From positions 1 to 20,392 of the forward strand of contig CAYFUG010000020.1 of assembly GCA_964346295.1 (NCBI GenBank): a stretch of DNA of 20,392 nucleotides, given 5' to 3'. Both the position numbers and the translations under genes were made by a program. The notes below the pieces were generated by a model. The model searched no databases. It had not been told where the DNA came from and saw only the letters and a program-made list of their open reading frames with translations. This DNA is from CAYFUG01 sp964346295. GTDB lineage: Bacteria; Patescibacteriota; Minisyncoccia; Moranbacterales; DUUL01. This document shows positions 13,662 to 20,316 of the stretch, piece after piece (the first letter of the stretch is position 1; every line of letters starts with the position of its first letter).

Positions 13662-15107
13662 CTAATAACTTTTGGCAAATAGCCAATCCTGTCTGGCGGG
13701 TTTTCCGGTAAGGAAACATTTAGAATTCTTGGGCTTATTGCCCTCATTTTCTTTGGGTAAAACTCGAGATACCATCTGGAATTTTTCCTTGAGCATTCTT
13801 TCTGACTCTTCTGACTCACACCAACTAGCCTCAAAAAAGCCTTTTTGATCTCTGATTTCCTCTACTGACTCAATTCGGTGAATATGACTCTGGGAAAATT
13901 CTTTCGCTTGTTGATAAAGATTCTGAGGGATTTCTCGTATAATCTCCTTGAGGCGGCCTTTCATTTTGTGTAAAGGTAGAATTTCCTTTTCTCCCAAGTC
14001 TCGCCGGAAAAGTGTAAGAGCTTCCGTTTCCATCTCTTTTTGGCCAACTTCCAGCCGCACTGGAGTGCCTTTTAGTTCCCAATGATTAAATTTAAATCCA
14101 GGAGAGAGGCCTTCTCGATCATCTACCTTGACTCGGTAGTTCCTGCTTAAATCTTTTCTGATTTTGTCGGTAAATCCTAAAATATCAGATTGGTTTTTTT
14201 CTTGAAAAATTGGCACAATTACTATCTCAAAGGGAGCTGCGGCTGGAGGCAAGCGCAATCCCCGGTCATCGCCGTGAGTCATGATTAGCGCTCCTACTGA
14301 ACGCCAGGCAAAGCCCCAGCTGTTTTGATGGCCGTAATGCTCTTGCTCATCCTGGCCCCGGTATTTAACATTAAAAGCTTTGGAAAATTTAGTGCCTAAG
14401 TGGTGGCTGGTAGCGCCCTGAATAGCCTTACCGTCGCGGGCCATTATTTCCACAGTGGTAGTAATATCGGCTCCGGCAAATGTTTCCATAGTAGATTTCT
14501 TGCCTTTAAAAACAGGAATTCCTAGGTTGTGATAAGTTTCTTGATAAATATCTAGCATTTGCCACATTTCTTTCAAGGCTTCTTCTCGGGTGGCAAAAAC
14601 AGTGTGACCTTCTTGCCACAGGAATTCACTCCAGCGTAAAAAAGGACGAGGGCGTTTTTCCCAGCGTACCACATTGTTCCACTGATTGAGGCGCAAAGGA
14701 AGGTCTTTGTAGCTTTGAATCCAGCGGGAGTAGGCGGGGTACATAGCAGCTTCGCTGGTGGGACGGACGGCTAATTCGTTGGTCAGCTTTTCTCCGCCGC
14801 CGTGAGTGACTACCGCTAGCTCGGGCGAGAAGCCTTCTACATGATCTTTTTCGGACTGAAGATTCTCCATAGGTAAAAAGATGGGGAAGTAGACATTTTC
14901 TGCGCCAGTCGCTTCAATGCGACGGGCTAGATCAGCCTTGATAAGGTCCCAAATCTTCATTCCGTAAGGACGGACGATACCACAACCTCGCACTTGGGAA
15001 TTTTCCGCTAGCTCGGCTTCTTTGACTACATCTTGATACCACTGAGGGAAGTTTTCTGCCTGAGGAGTAAGAAGAGGTTGTTTTTTAGTGTCTTTTTTGG
15101 TGCTCAT
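13662..15107 (-). CDS. proS: Prolyl-tRNA synthetase, archaeal/eukaryotic-type (ProS type 3)
   Basis: A 481-residue class II synthetase of the short type without the editing insertion found in E. coli ProRS. Motif 1 region GMKIWDLIKADLARRI (49-64). RPTSEAAMYPAYSRWI (115-130) contains the TSE proline/ATP site. Motif 2 covers VVRWEKRPRPFLRWSEFLWQEGHT (146-169), and motif 3 is GALIMTHGDDRGLRLPP (272-288). An anticodon-binding domain starts near 292, and a C-terminal domain ends in the conserved terminal Tyr (AKSY). The C-terminal zinc site is only partly kept (CFLTGK in place of a CxxC). It charges tRNA-Pro. It is a single minus-strand gene with no Shine-Dalgarno; the 586 bp upstream show no T-box signature. 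Confidence 0.95.
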   Translation of the reverse strand: MSTKKDTKKQPLLTPQAENFPQWYQDVVKEAELAENSQVRGCGIVRPYGMKIWDLIKADLARRIEATGAENVYFPIFLPMENLQSEKDHVEGFSPELAVVTHGGGEKLTNELAVRPTSEAAMYPAYSRWIQSYKDLPLRLNQWNNVVRWEKRPRPFLRWSEFLWQEGHTVFATREEALKEMWQMLDIYQETYHNLGIPVFKGKKSTMETFAGADITTTVEIMARDGKAIQGATSHHLGTKFSKAFNVKYRGQDEQEHYGHQNSWGFAWRSVGALIMTHGDDRGLRLPPAAAPFEIVIVPIFQEKNQSDILGFTDKIRKDLSRNYRVKVDDREGLSPGFKFNHWELKGTPVRLEVGQKEMETEALTLFRRDLGEKEILPLHKMKGRLKEIIREIPQNLYQQAKEFSQSHIHRIESVEEIRDQKGFFEASWCESEESERMLKEKFQMVSRVLPKENEGNKPKNSKCFLTGKPARQDWLFAKSY

Positions 15108-15693
15108 TTTGATTTGCTTTAAGGAGTCTTTTAGAAATTATCTAAGAATTTTTTATCTTGTGAGTCCTAAATTTCGGCTGCCTGCCTACTGGCCGCTGGT
15201 AGGGGAGTAAATTTCTTAAATCTTGTCTCTAAGGCTTTTACTCGAAGTCTACAGAGTTTTGCTTTAATGGAAATTTAGCCTAAAAACAATAGTTCCCAGA
15301 CAGTTTTTTAGGGCTTAGATTAGCTTTGCTTAAGCTTACTAAAAGCCAAGGGGAATGTCAAAGTGGATTAAATTTAAAAAGAGAACTTCTTGCAAATTAA
15401 TAATCATAAGAATAGATTTCGGGAAATTTGATTTTTTTCTGCTAAATTGCTATAAATTAAGTAATATTTGGTTTGTACTGAGTGGCTTAGAGACTATTTG
15501 ATGCTGATGGCCTGGTTATTCCTAAGTTGTTCTATTGTGAATTTTTTGGAATTCGTCACTATGGATTAAGATTATTTCCCTCAACTATTTAAAGTTTTCG
15601 AATGATGTTATGAAATTTCTGCTGAAAAAAAGACACTAGAAAGGCGCTTGGGTAAACTTTCATGAAATATAAAAATTCAAAATAATAAAGATT
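15108..15693. other. 586-bp gene-free region between proS and the divergent envelope genes
   Basis: No convincing gene is seen. It contains a CCTAC/GTAGG hairpin near 15186-15205 (upstream of proS), a GCTTAAGC palindrome near 15330, a well-formed plus-strand promoter at 15428-15456, and AT-rich DNA without repeats. The proS leader lacks the AGGGTGG-type T-box core, so proline-dependent attenuation by a T-box is not supported. Confidence 0.4.
15428..15456 (+). promoter_or_regulatory. Sigma-70-type promoter upstream of the envelope gene pair
   Basis: TTGATT (15428-15433) and TATAAA (15451-15456) with a 17-base spacer. Predicted start near 15463, 230 bases before the next start codon, an unusually long leader for this compact genome. 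Confidence 0.5.
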
Positions 15694-16350
15694 ATGTTAA
15701 TTAAGGACAAGCTTGTTAAGATTTCCGGAGGAGTGGCTATTCTCGCCTCTGCCTTTTTGTTTTTGGTGGTAGTGAATAAATTCGGAACTTTTACCGAAAC
15801 TACTAGAACAGCCCTTTCTGTTTTAGGTGGAGGAGAATCTAGTTTGCAGGCCAGTATTACCGGAGATATAGAAGCAGAAAATCCTACTTTGCTATCAGAA
15901 GAAGGACTGGGAGGCGTTGAAGAAGGAGTGCCTAGTTTGGTTGCTAAGGAAAAAGCAGGAGGAGGAGAAGAAGGTCAAGCGGGGGCTTTAGTGGTGGAAG
16001 GAAAGTTTGACTTGGAAAGACCGGGTGATAGAATCACGACTGAAAGTTTTCCCGAGAAAAATCCAGAGCTAGAAGAAAGCTCTGATCGGGAGCAAAGCGA
16101 AAATTTGATTAAGTTGCATTATCGAGGGATTTATCAAGAAGAATTAAAAATTGCTCGACAGGAAGTGATTCTGGAGGCAAAGGTTCAATTTGGAGGAGAT
16201 TCTCAGTGGAAGAAAGTGACGATAGATCAATTAGATACTCAAGAGGGTGTGGCTTATTTTCTTTTAAAAAAAGAAGCTGCTGATGGGGAAAGTTTTTTAG
16301 AGCAATCTTTTACTGGAGATTACCGATTAATTATTGACGAAGAGGAGTAG
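15694..16350 (+). CDS. Single-pass membrane-anchored envelope protein, unknown function
   Basis: A 218-residue protein I do not recognise. It has a short basic N-terminus (MLIKDKLVKIS), one hydrophobic segment at about 12-28 (probably an uncleaved anchor, since no clear signal peptidase site follows), a long Gly/Glu-rich low-complexity linker (about 45-135) and a more regular C-terminal domain (about 140-218) rich in alternating hydrophobic residues (LIKLHYRGIYQEELKIARQ, YRLIIDEEE). This resembles an exported domain held away from the membrane by a flexible acidic spacer. The next gene follows after 33 bp and is probably in the same operon. No Shine-Dalgarno precedes the ATG. Confidence 0.7.
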   Translation: MLIKDKLVKISGGVAILASAFLFLVVVNKFGTFTETTRTALSVLGGGESSLQASITGDIEAENPTLLSEEGLGGVEEGVPSLVAKEKAGGGEEGQAGALVVEGKFDLERPGDRITTESFPEKNPELEESSDREQSENLIKLHYRGIYQEELKIARQEVILEAKVQFGGDSQWKKVTIDQLDTQEGVAYFLLKKEAADGESFLEQSFTGDYRLIIDEEE

Positions 16351-16383
16351 GTAAGTCTAACTTTCTAATTCTAAATCAGATTA

Positions 16384-16695
16384 ATGGTTGGTTATTTAGA
16401 TCAGATTTCTCAGGTGGCCTTAGTGATATTGGGTCCTTTGGCAATAACTTTGGTAGCTAAAAAAAATCGCTGGGGGTTTGTAATCGGATTACTTTCTCAG
16501 CCCTTTTGGTTTTTGACTGCTTATCTAAATCAGCAGTGGGGAGTTTTTTTGGTTAGTGTCGTGTTCACGGGTAGTTGGTCACTAGGGATTTATGAGTGGT
16601 TTCTAAAGGAAAAATTTTTAGATCTTAATGTGAAAAGGGAGACTCGGAAGGTTAAAAGACAAGACCTCGAAGAAAGGGTCTCAAAAATAAAATAA
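16384..16695 (+). CDS. Small three-TM membrane protein, remotely PnuC-like
   Basis: A 103-residue protein with three hydrophobic segments (about 9-25, 31-48 and 52-72) and a basic cytoplasmic tail (73-103). The stretch WGFVIGLLSQPFWFLTAYLNQQWG resembles small membrane proteins found in phage and bacterial genomes and, more distantly, the half-repeat of PnuC/SWEET-type transporters (a three-helix bundle that could dimerise). This relation is a pattern-level guess; transport has not been shown for such short proteins. It follows the anchored envelope protein by 33 bp and precedes the pilin promoter. Confidence 0.65.
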   Translation: MVGYLDQISQVALVILGPLAITLVAKKNRWGFVIGLLSQPFWFLTAYLNQQWGVFLVSVVFTGSWSLGIYEWFLKEKFLDLNVKRETRKVKRQDLEERVSKIK

Positions 16696-16716
16696 GGAAT
16701 TAATAATAAATCTTGA

Positions 16717-16795
16717 TTAAAAATTTGCACTATTTCACTTTTTTTGCTAAAATTAACCTACCATTTAATTTATCCAACTAAAACTAAACAACTCT
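16717..16795. repeat. 79-bp direct repeat, copy 1 (pilin promoter and leader start)
   Basis: Identical to 20314-20392 except for one base (A at 16732, C at 20329). It begins TTAAAAATTTGCAC and contains the full -35/-10 promoter and the start of the leader. The flanking bases on the left differ, so the left repeat boundary is sharp. Confidence 0.95.
16725..16753 (+). promoter_or_regulatory. Pilin promoter
   Basis: TTGCAC (16725-16730) and TAAAAT (16748-16753) are separated by exactly 17 bases. Predicted start near 16760, giving a leader of about 100 nt. Within the leader TGGTCT (16806-16811) can pair with AGACCA (16828-16833), or GTGGT (16805-16809) with ACCAC (16821-16825); the two are mutually exclusive. 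Confidence 0.7.
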
Positions 16796-16860
16796 TCTTC
16801 CGGAGTGGTCTTAAATAATAACCACCCAGACCAAAGCGCAAGAAGATAAAAAAGTAAAAA

Positions 16861-17328
16861 ATGAAACATCTCAAAAAAAACCAAAAAGGTTTTACCCTGA
16901 TCGAACTACTCTTAGTAATGGCTATCATTGGAATCCTAGCCGCAGCTGTAATTGTAGGAATTGGTAACCAAAGAGAAAGAGCTCGAGTAACTAGTGCCCT
17001 ACAAACTGTAAAAAGTGCCATGGGTCCTATTATGGATTGTCATCTTAGTGAGAATGCCTATGCGACTTCTAATAGGACTATTACCAACGGCCAAAGAATT
17101 TGCCCGACTCTACCGGCTACCTTTTCTATGCCAGATGGATATGGTCTCTTGTATATTTATAAGGTCAATCACTCCAACGCCGCTTACAAAGGCCATGCCT
17201 TACTTTACATGGGAGAGTTGGGTACTAGTGGCTGGCAAAATCGAATTGCTTGTCAGTACGACGGTAATAAGGGCGGATCTTGCAGTGTTTGTAACGGAGC
17301 TCCCAATCCCGTGGCGTGCTTGCAGTAA
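16861..17328 (+). CDS. Type IV pilin-like protein with prepilin cleavage motif
   Basis: A 155-residue prepilin. The short basic leader MKHLKKNQKG is followed by FTLIELLLVMAIIGILAAAVIVGI, so the prepilin peptidase should cut after Gly10 and methylate Phe11; Glu15 is the conserved +5 Glu. The hydrophobic helix (11-34) anchors the subunit and packs the filament core. The C-terminal globular domain has six cysteines (60, 81, 131, 141, 144, 153), enough for three disulfides, which fits an exported domain. The gene is monocistronic: it has its own promoter, a 100-nt leader without a Shine-Dalgarno, and a strong terminator. It may be a major pilin or a pseudopilin of a competence/adhesion pilus. No pilus machinery genes are in the window. 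Confidence 0.9.
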   Translation: MKHLKKNQKGFTLIELLLVMAIIGILAAAVIVGIGNQRERARVTSALQTVKSAMGPIMDCHLSENAYATSNRTITNGQRICPTLPATFSMPDGYGLLYIYKVNHSNAAYKGHALLYMGELGTSGWQNRIACQYDGNKGGSCSVCNGAPNPVACLQ

Positions 17329-17363
17329 ATCAGTAAAGTCCTTAGAAGATCGATCAATCACTT

Positions 17364-17396
17364 AAAGCAGCTTTCTTTCGAGAGAGCTGCTTTTTT
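17364..17396 (+). terminator. Strong UUCG-loop terminator of the pilin gene
   Basis: A 13-bp stem AAAGCAGCTTTCT/AGAGAGCTGCTTT (17364-17376 with 17381-17393, one G-U) closed by the very stable tetraloop TTCG (17377-17380), with a T-run at 17391-17396. This is the most stable-looking hairpin in the window and isolates the pilin unit from porB. Confidence 0.9.
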
Positions 17397-17407
17397 ATTT
17401 CTTTATC

Positions 17408-17436
17408 TTGCGGTTTTAGGTGAAATTTTGTATGCT
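17408..17436 (+). promoter_or_regulatory. Promoter of the PFOR beta gene
   Basis: TTGCGG (17408-17413) and TATGCT (17431-17436) with a 17-base spacer, giving a leader of about 35 nt. Confidence 0.5.
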
Positions 17437-17477
17437 AGGAGAGTAGCAATTTCAAACAGATTTTTAAAATAATATTC

Positions 17478-18431
17478 ATGACAAACAAAACCCAAAATCC
17501 ACCTCAAACCCAATCAAAGCTTACTGCCACCACCGCTTGCGCCGGTTGCCCTATTGGCTTAGTAGCTAGAACAGTGCTGGGTGCCACCGAAGACGAAACC
17601 GTGGTGACCGGAGCTACCGGTTGCCTAGAAGTAGTCTCCACCATTTACCCCAACACTTCTTGGCGGGTGCCCTATATTCACAGCGTGTTTGCCAACGCCG
17701 GGGCCACTATTTCCGGCATTGAAACGGCCTATAAATCGCTCAAAAAACAGGGTAAAGTTAAAAAAACAGAGAAGAGTCCGGACGGAAAAAAGAAGAAGGT
17801 CAAATTTGTGGCCTTTGGGGGAGACGGGGCAACTTACGATATTGGTCTGCAAGCCTTGAGTGGAGCCTTGGAGCGGGGTCATGACTTTCTCTATGTTTGC
17901 TACGACAACGGAGCCTACATGAACACCGGGGGTCAGCGAAGCGGAGGAACTCCTTATGGCGCGGATACCCAGACTACTCCTTTTGGAACGAAATCTTTGG
18001 GAAAAGATATTCAACGCAAGGACATATTTTCCATTGTGACGGCTCATCATGTGCCTTATGCGGCTACGGCTAATGTGGGATTTTTGAATGATTTTCAGCA
18101 CAAAGCCAAAAAGGCCCTGGAGACTCCCGGTCCAACTTTTCTCTTGGTGTTTTCTCCTTGTGTTAACCAGTGGAAATTTGCCCCCGATCAAACTTTTGAA
18201 GTGGCTAAACTTGCCACGGAAACTAATTTCTGGCCTCTTTACGAGTGGGAAGATGAGCATTATAACCTTAGCTATCAACCTCAAAAAAAATTACCGATTG
18301 AAGATTTTTATAAGACCCAGGGTCGTTTTAAGCACTTGTTCCGCAGAAAAGATCAAAAGGAAGTTTTTCAGCGAATTCAAAAAGAAGTGGATGACAATTG
18401 GAAGCGGCTGGAAAGAATGAGTAAATGCTAG
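17478..18431 (+). CDS. porB: Pyruvate (2-oxoacid):ferredoxin oxidoreductase, beta subunit
   Basis: A 317-residue protein with the features of the thiamine-diphosphate-binding beta subunit. CAGCP (C21, C24), C49 and SPCVNQWKF (C228) provide the four cysteines of the proximal 4Fe-4S cluster. GDGATYDIG (115-123) with DNGAYMNTGGQRSGGTPYGADT (143-164) form the TPP/Mg2+ site. It oxidatively decarboxylates pyruvate (or another 2-oxoacid) to acyl-CoA and reduces ferredoxin. A Lys-rich segment at about 88-108 (QGKVKKTEKSPDGKKKKV) before the GDG motif looks like an insertion. Its codons are visibly richer in G+C than the neighbours, as expected for a highly expressed gene. The alpha/gamma (or delta) subunits are not adjacent: the gene is flanked by the pilin unit and a HAD gene. 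No Shine-Dalgarno. Confidence 0.92.
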   Translation: MTNKTQNPPQTQSKLTATTACAGCPIGLVARTVLGATEDETVVTGATGCLEVVSTIYPNTSWRVPYIHSVFANAGATISGIETAYKSLKKQGKVKKTEKSPDGKKKKVKFVAFGGDGATYDIGLQALSGALERGHDFLYVCYDNGAYMNTGGQRSGGTPYGADTQTTPFGTKSLGKDIQRKDIFSIVTAHHVPYAATANVGFLNDFQHKAKKALETPGPTFLLVFSPCVNQWKFAPDQTFEVAKLATETNFWPLYEWEDEHYNLSYQPQKKLPIEDFYKTQGRFKHLFRRKDQKEVFQRIQKEVDDNWKRLERMSKC

Positions 18432-18508
18432 ACTTAGGACTTACTCGCTTTGAAAACTTCGTTTTTGAAATCTGATTTTCGCCTTCACTGTCTGCCTCAC
18501 TACGGAAC

Positions 18509-18570
18509 AAGCGAAGTCTCGATTTCGCTTAGAACCTTCCTGAAGCGAATAAGCCTCAAAGAGTTTGAGG
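18509..18570 (+). other. Two hairpins between porB and the HAD gene
   Basis: AAGCGAA/TTCGCTT (18509-18515 with 18524-18530) and CCTCAAA-GAG-TTTGAGG (18554-18570, perfect). Neither is followed by a proper T-run. The second lies 24 bases before the HAD start and could shape ribosome access or act as an mRNA processing site. They may also mark the end of the porB transcript. Confidence 0.35.
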
Positions 18571-18594
18571 TATTTAAATAAAAAGTTTAACTTT

Positions 18595-19206
18595 ATGAAA
18601 ATTAAGCATGCCTTGTTTGATGCAAGTGGGGTGGTTATTAACGCCTCAATGTTTAGCGTGGAATATGAAAAACAATTCGGAGTTTCCAATGATGCAATGC
18701 GACCCTTCTTCAAGGATCATTTTGGTGATTGCCTAGTGGGGAAGCTGGACTTAAAGGAGGCCCTAGAGCCCTTTTTAAAAGATTGGAAATGGCCGGGGAC
18801 AGTAGAGGAGTTTTTGCAGTTTTGGTTTGAGGCGGAAAACAGCGTTGATAAGAGGATTGTTGAAAAAATTAAAGAACTTCAAAAAGAAGGGGTGCGATGC
18901 CATTTAGCCACTAATCAGGAGAAGTATCGAACTTCTTACATAAAAAAAGAAATGGGCCTAGGAGATATTTTTGATCAAATGTTTTTGTCTTCAGAAGTTG
19001 GATTCAAAAAACCAGAACAAGGTTTTTACGAAAAAGCTTTTGATCAAATTGGCGCTGGTGGTGATATTAGCAAAGAAGAGTTATTGCTGATTGATGACTC
19101 GCGGGAGAATGTTGATAAAGCTATTGAGTTTGGAATGCGAGGCTATTTTTATCAAAACTTTGACAACTTTATCAAGGACACCAAATTATTACTTCAGGGC
19201 ACCTAA
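18595..19206 (+). CDS. HAD-superfamily hydrolase-like protein (subfamily IA)
   Basis: From the ATG at 18595 the protein has 203 residues. Motif I reads FDASGVV (8-14): the nucleophile Asp9 is present, but the second Asp (general acid/base) is Ser11. Motif II is LATNQ with Thr106, motif III GFKKPEQGFYEKA with Lys139, and motif IV LLLIDDSRENVDKA with Asp167 and Asp168. A helical cap lies at about 16-85. This is the pattern of a HAD-IA phosphatase/dehalogenase-type protein, but the D-to-S change would weaken phosphatase turnover. The frame extends to a TTG at 18565, which adds ten residues unlike the family, so the ATG is preferred. It is 19 bp from the coiled-coil gene and probably co-transcribed with it. 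Confidence 0.8.
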   Translation: MKIKHALFDASGVVINASMFSVEYEKQFGVSNDAMRPFFKDHFGDCLVGKLDLKEALEPFLKDWKWPGTVEEFLQFWFEAENSVDKRIVEKIKELQKEGVRCHLATNQEKYRTSYIKKEMGLGDIFDQMFLSSEVGFKKPEQGFYEKAFDQIGAGGDISKEELLLIDDSRENVDKAIEFGMRGYFYQNFDNFIKDTKLLLQGT

Positions 19207-19225
19207 AACTTAAAAACAAATACTT

Positions 19226-20203
19226 ATGGCGGATGATAAAAACACTGGCAGAGGTGGCACTTCGCTTGACCCTATTCAGCCAGAAAAACAAGGAGATCTA
19301 GACGCCCTGGAAGGTCAGACGAACAACCGGAGATCTGGATCTGATGTGCTGAAAAAAATTACTCGAGATCAATCTAGTTTAGAGAGAGCGCTTTCTTCTA
19401 AGGAGGAGACCTCGGCGGATACTAGTGACAGTCGAGATCTTGATCTGGAAGATTGGGACGAGGATGAGTTGGAAAACTTTTTTAAATTAGATGATGAAGG
19501 ATCTGCTCCTAAAATAGATCAAAAGCAGGAACTTTTGGGTGATTTTAGAGATAAGGATTCTAAAGAGGAAGCGGTTGTGAAGGGAGGAGACTTGGGTCCT
19601 CGAGTTGATGAAGAAATTGCTGACCAAGAAACTCCACGGCCCCAGCCGGAAAGAACTCCAGAGGAGGAGCGAATTGAAAGAATCAAGAAGGAGCAAGAAG
19701 AAGAGGCGGTTAAAATTCAAGCTGAGAAGCAAATTGAAGAGGAGCGAAAAGCAGCGGAAACAGCCGAGGCCAAGCGCAAGGAAGAAGAGAAAATCGAAGG
19801 TATTAAAAAGATGATTGAGGAAATAGGACAGGAACAAGAGCGCCTGGGAGGAGCCCTGGAGGATTTACAAGAGGAAACTGCGGGCGTTGAAGATTTGGGG
19901 CGGATGGATTCTTTTGAAAAAGCGACCCCCGGAACTACCGCTACCACTAGCGATGATCAACAGCAAAGGCAGGCACAGTTGGCTCAAATTCAAGGAGATA
20001 TTAGAAAGATTTTGCGCTATCAAAGTCCGGAAGAGCAAGTGGCGGTTTTGACTCAGATATCCGAAGAAAAAGGACCAGTTTATGCTATTGAATTGGCAGA
20101 AAAGTTAGTAAATAATAATTATGTTTTAGACGAAGTGCATGGTAATTTAACTGGCCTGCGAGAGCTTTTGATTGCCAAGGGCTTTTTAAAGGAAATCAGG
20201 TAG
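19226..20203 (+). CDS. Highly charged coiled-coil protein, unknown function
   Basis: A 325-residue soluble protein I do not recognise. Residues 1-140 are acidic, Ser/Asp-rich and probably disordered (LDLEDWDEDELENFFKLDDE near 72-91). Residues about 140-225 are a long Glu/Lys/Arg helix with heptad-like spacing (EERIERIKKEQEEEAVKIQ, RKEEEKIEGIKKMIEEI), a likely coiled coil. A Thr/Gln-rich linker (about 232-250) leads to a compact C-terminal domain (about 252-325) with regular hydrophobic spacing (EEQVAVLTQISEEKGPVYAIELAEKLV, LTGLRELLIAKGFLKEI). No signal peptide or membrane segment is visible. The C-terminal block is typical of conserved hypotheticals in CPR genomes, but this is an impression only. 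It is the last gene before the second copy of the pilin promoter. Confidence 0.75.
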   Translation: MADDKNTGRGGTSLDPIQPEKQGDLDALEGQTNNRRSGSDVLKKITRDQSSLERALSSKEETSADTSDSRDLDLEDWDEDELENFFKLDDEGSAPKIDQKQELLGDFRDKDSKEEAVVKGGDLGPRVDEEIADQETPRPQPERTPEEERIERIKKEQEEEAVKIQAEKQIEEERKAAETAEAKRKEEEKIEGIKKMIEEIGQEQERLGGALEDLQEETAGVEDLGRMDSFEKATPGTTATTSDDQQQRQAQLAQIQGDIRKILRYQSPEEQVAVLTQISEEKGPVYAIELAEKLVNNNYVLDEVHGNLTGLRELLIAKGFLKEIR

Positions 20204-20222
20204 TAGTCCGGTTGGTCGGTGG

Positions 20223-20245
20223 CCTGATTATCGCTCAGGTTTTTA
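20223..20245 (+). terminator. Probable terminator after the coiled-coil gene
   Basis: CCTGA (20223-20227) pairs with TCAGG (20235-20239) over a seven-base loop, followed by TTTTT at 20240-20244. Short, but correctly placed 20 bases after the stop codon. Confidence 0.55.
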
Positions 20246-20294
20246 TTCATTCAAAATTGATTCAAAATTCAGGGGCAACATTAGTGTAGTTACT

Positions 20295-20316
20295 GGGTTT
20301 GTAGCTTAATCGGTTA
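20295..20316 (+). other. tRNA 5'-end-like fragment abutting repeat copy 2
   Basis: GGGTTTG-TA-GCTTAATCGGTTA resembles the acceptor strand, positions 8-9 and D-arm of a tRNA (compare the generic G-T-A-G-C-T-C-A-x-x-x-GGTTA). The resemblance stops where the 79-bp repeat begins (20314); no anticodon arm, T-arm or acceptor complement follows, so it is not an intact tRNA gene. It may be a relic or a chance match. Confidence 0.3.

Noticed and set aside
15108..15250. T-box riboswitch in the proS leader
   Set aside because: A hairpin is present, but no AGGGTGG-type antiterminator core or terminator partner was found on the minus strand.
17625..18284. 219-residue antisense frame within porB
   Set aside because: It lies wholly opposite a well-conserved gene and shows no domain; it reflects the codon bias of porB.
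18565..18594. TTG start for the HAD protein
   Set aside because: It adds ten non-family residues and lies inside a perfect hairpin; the ATG at 18595 starts directly before motif I.
19487..19947. Hydrophobic or Ser/Arg-rich frames antisense or out of frame to the coiled-coil gene
   Set aside because: They are mirror images of the Glu/Lys-rich codons of the real gene and have no start signals or family resemblance.
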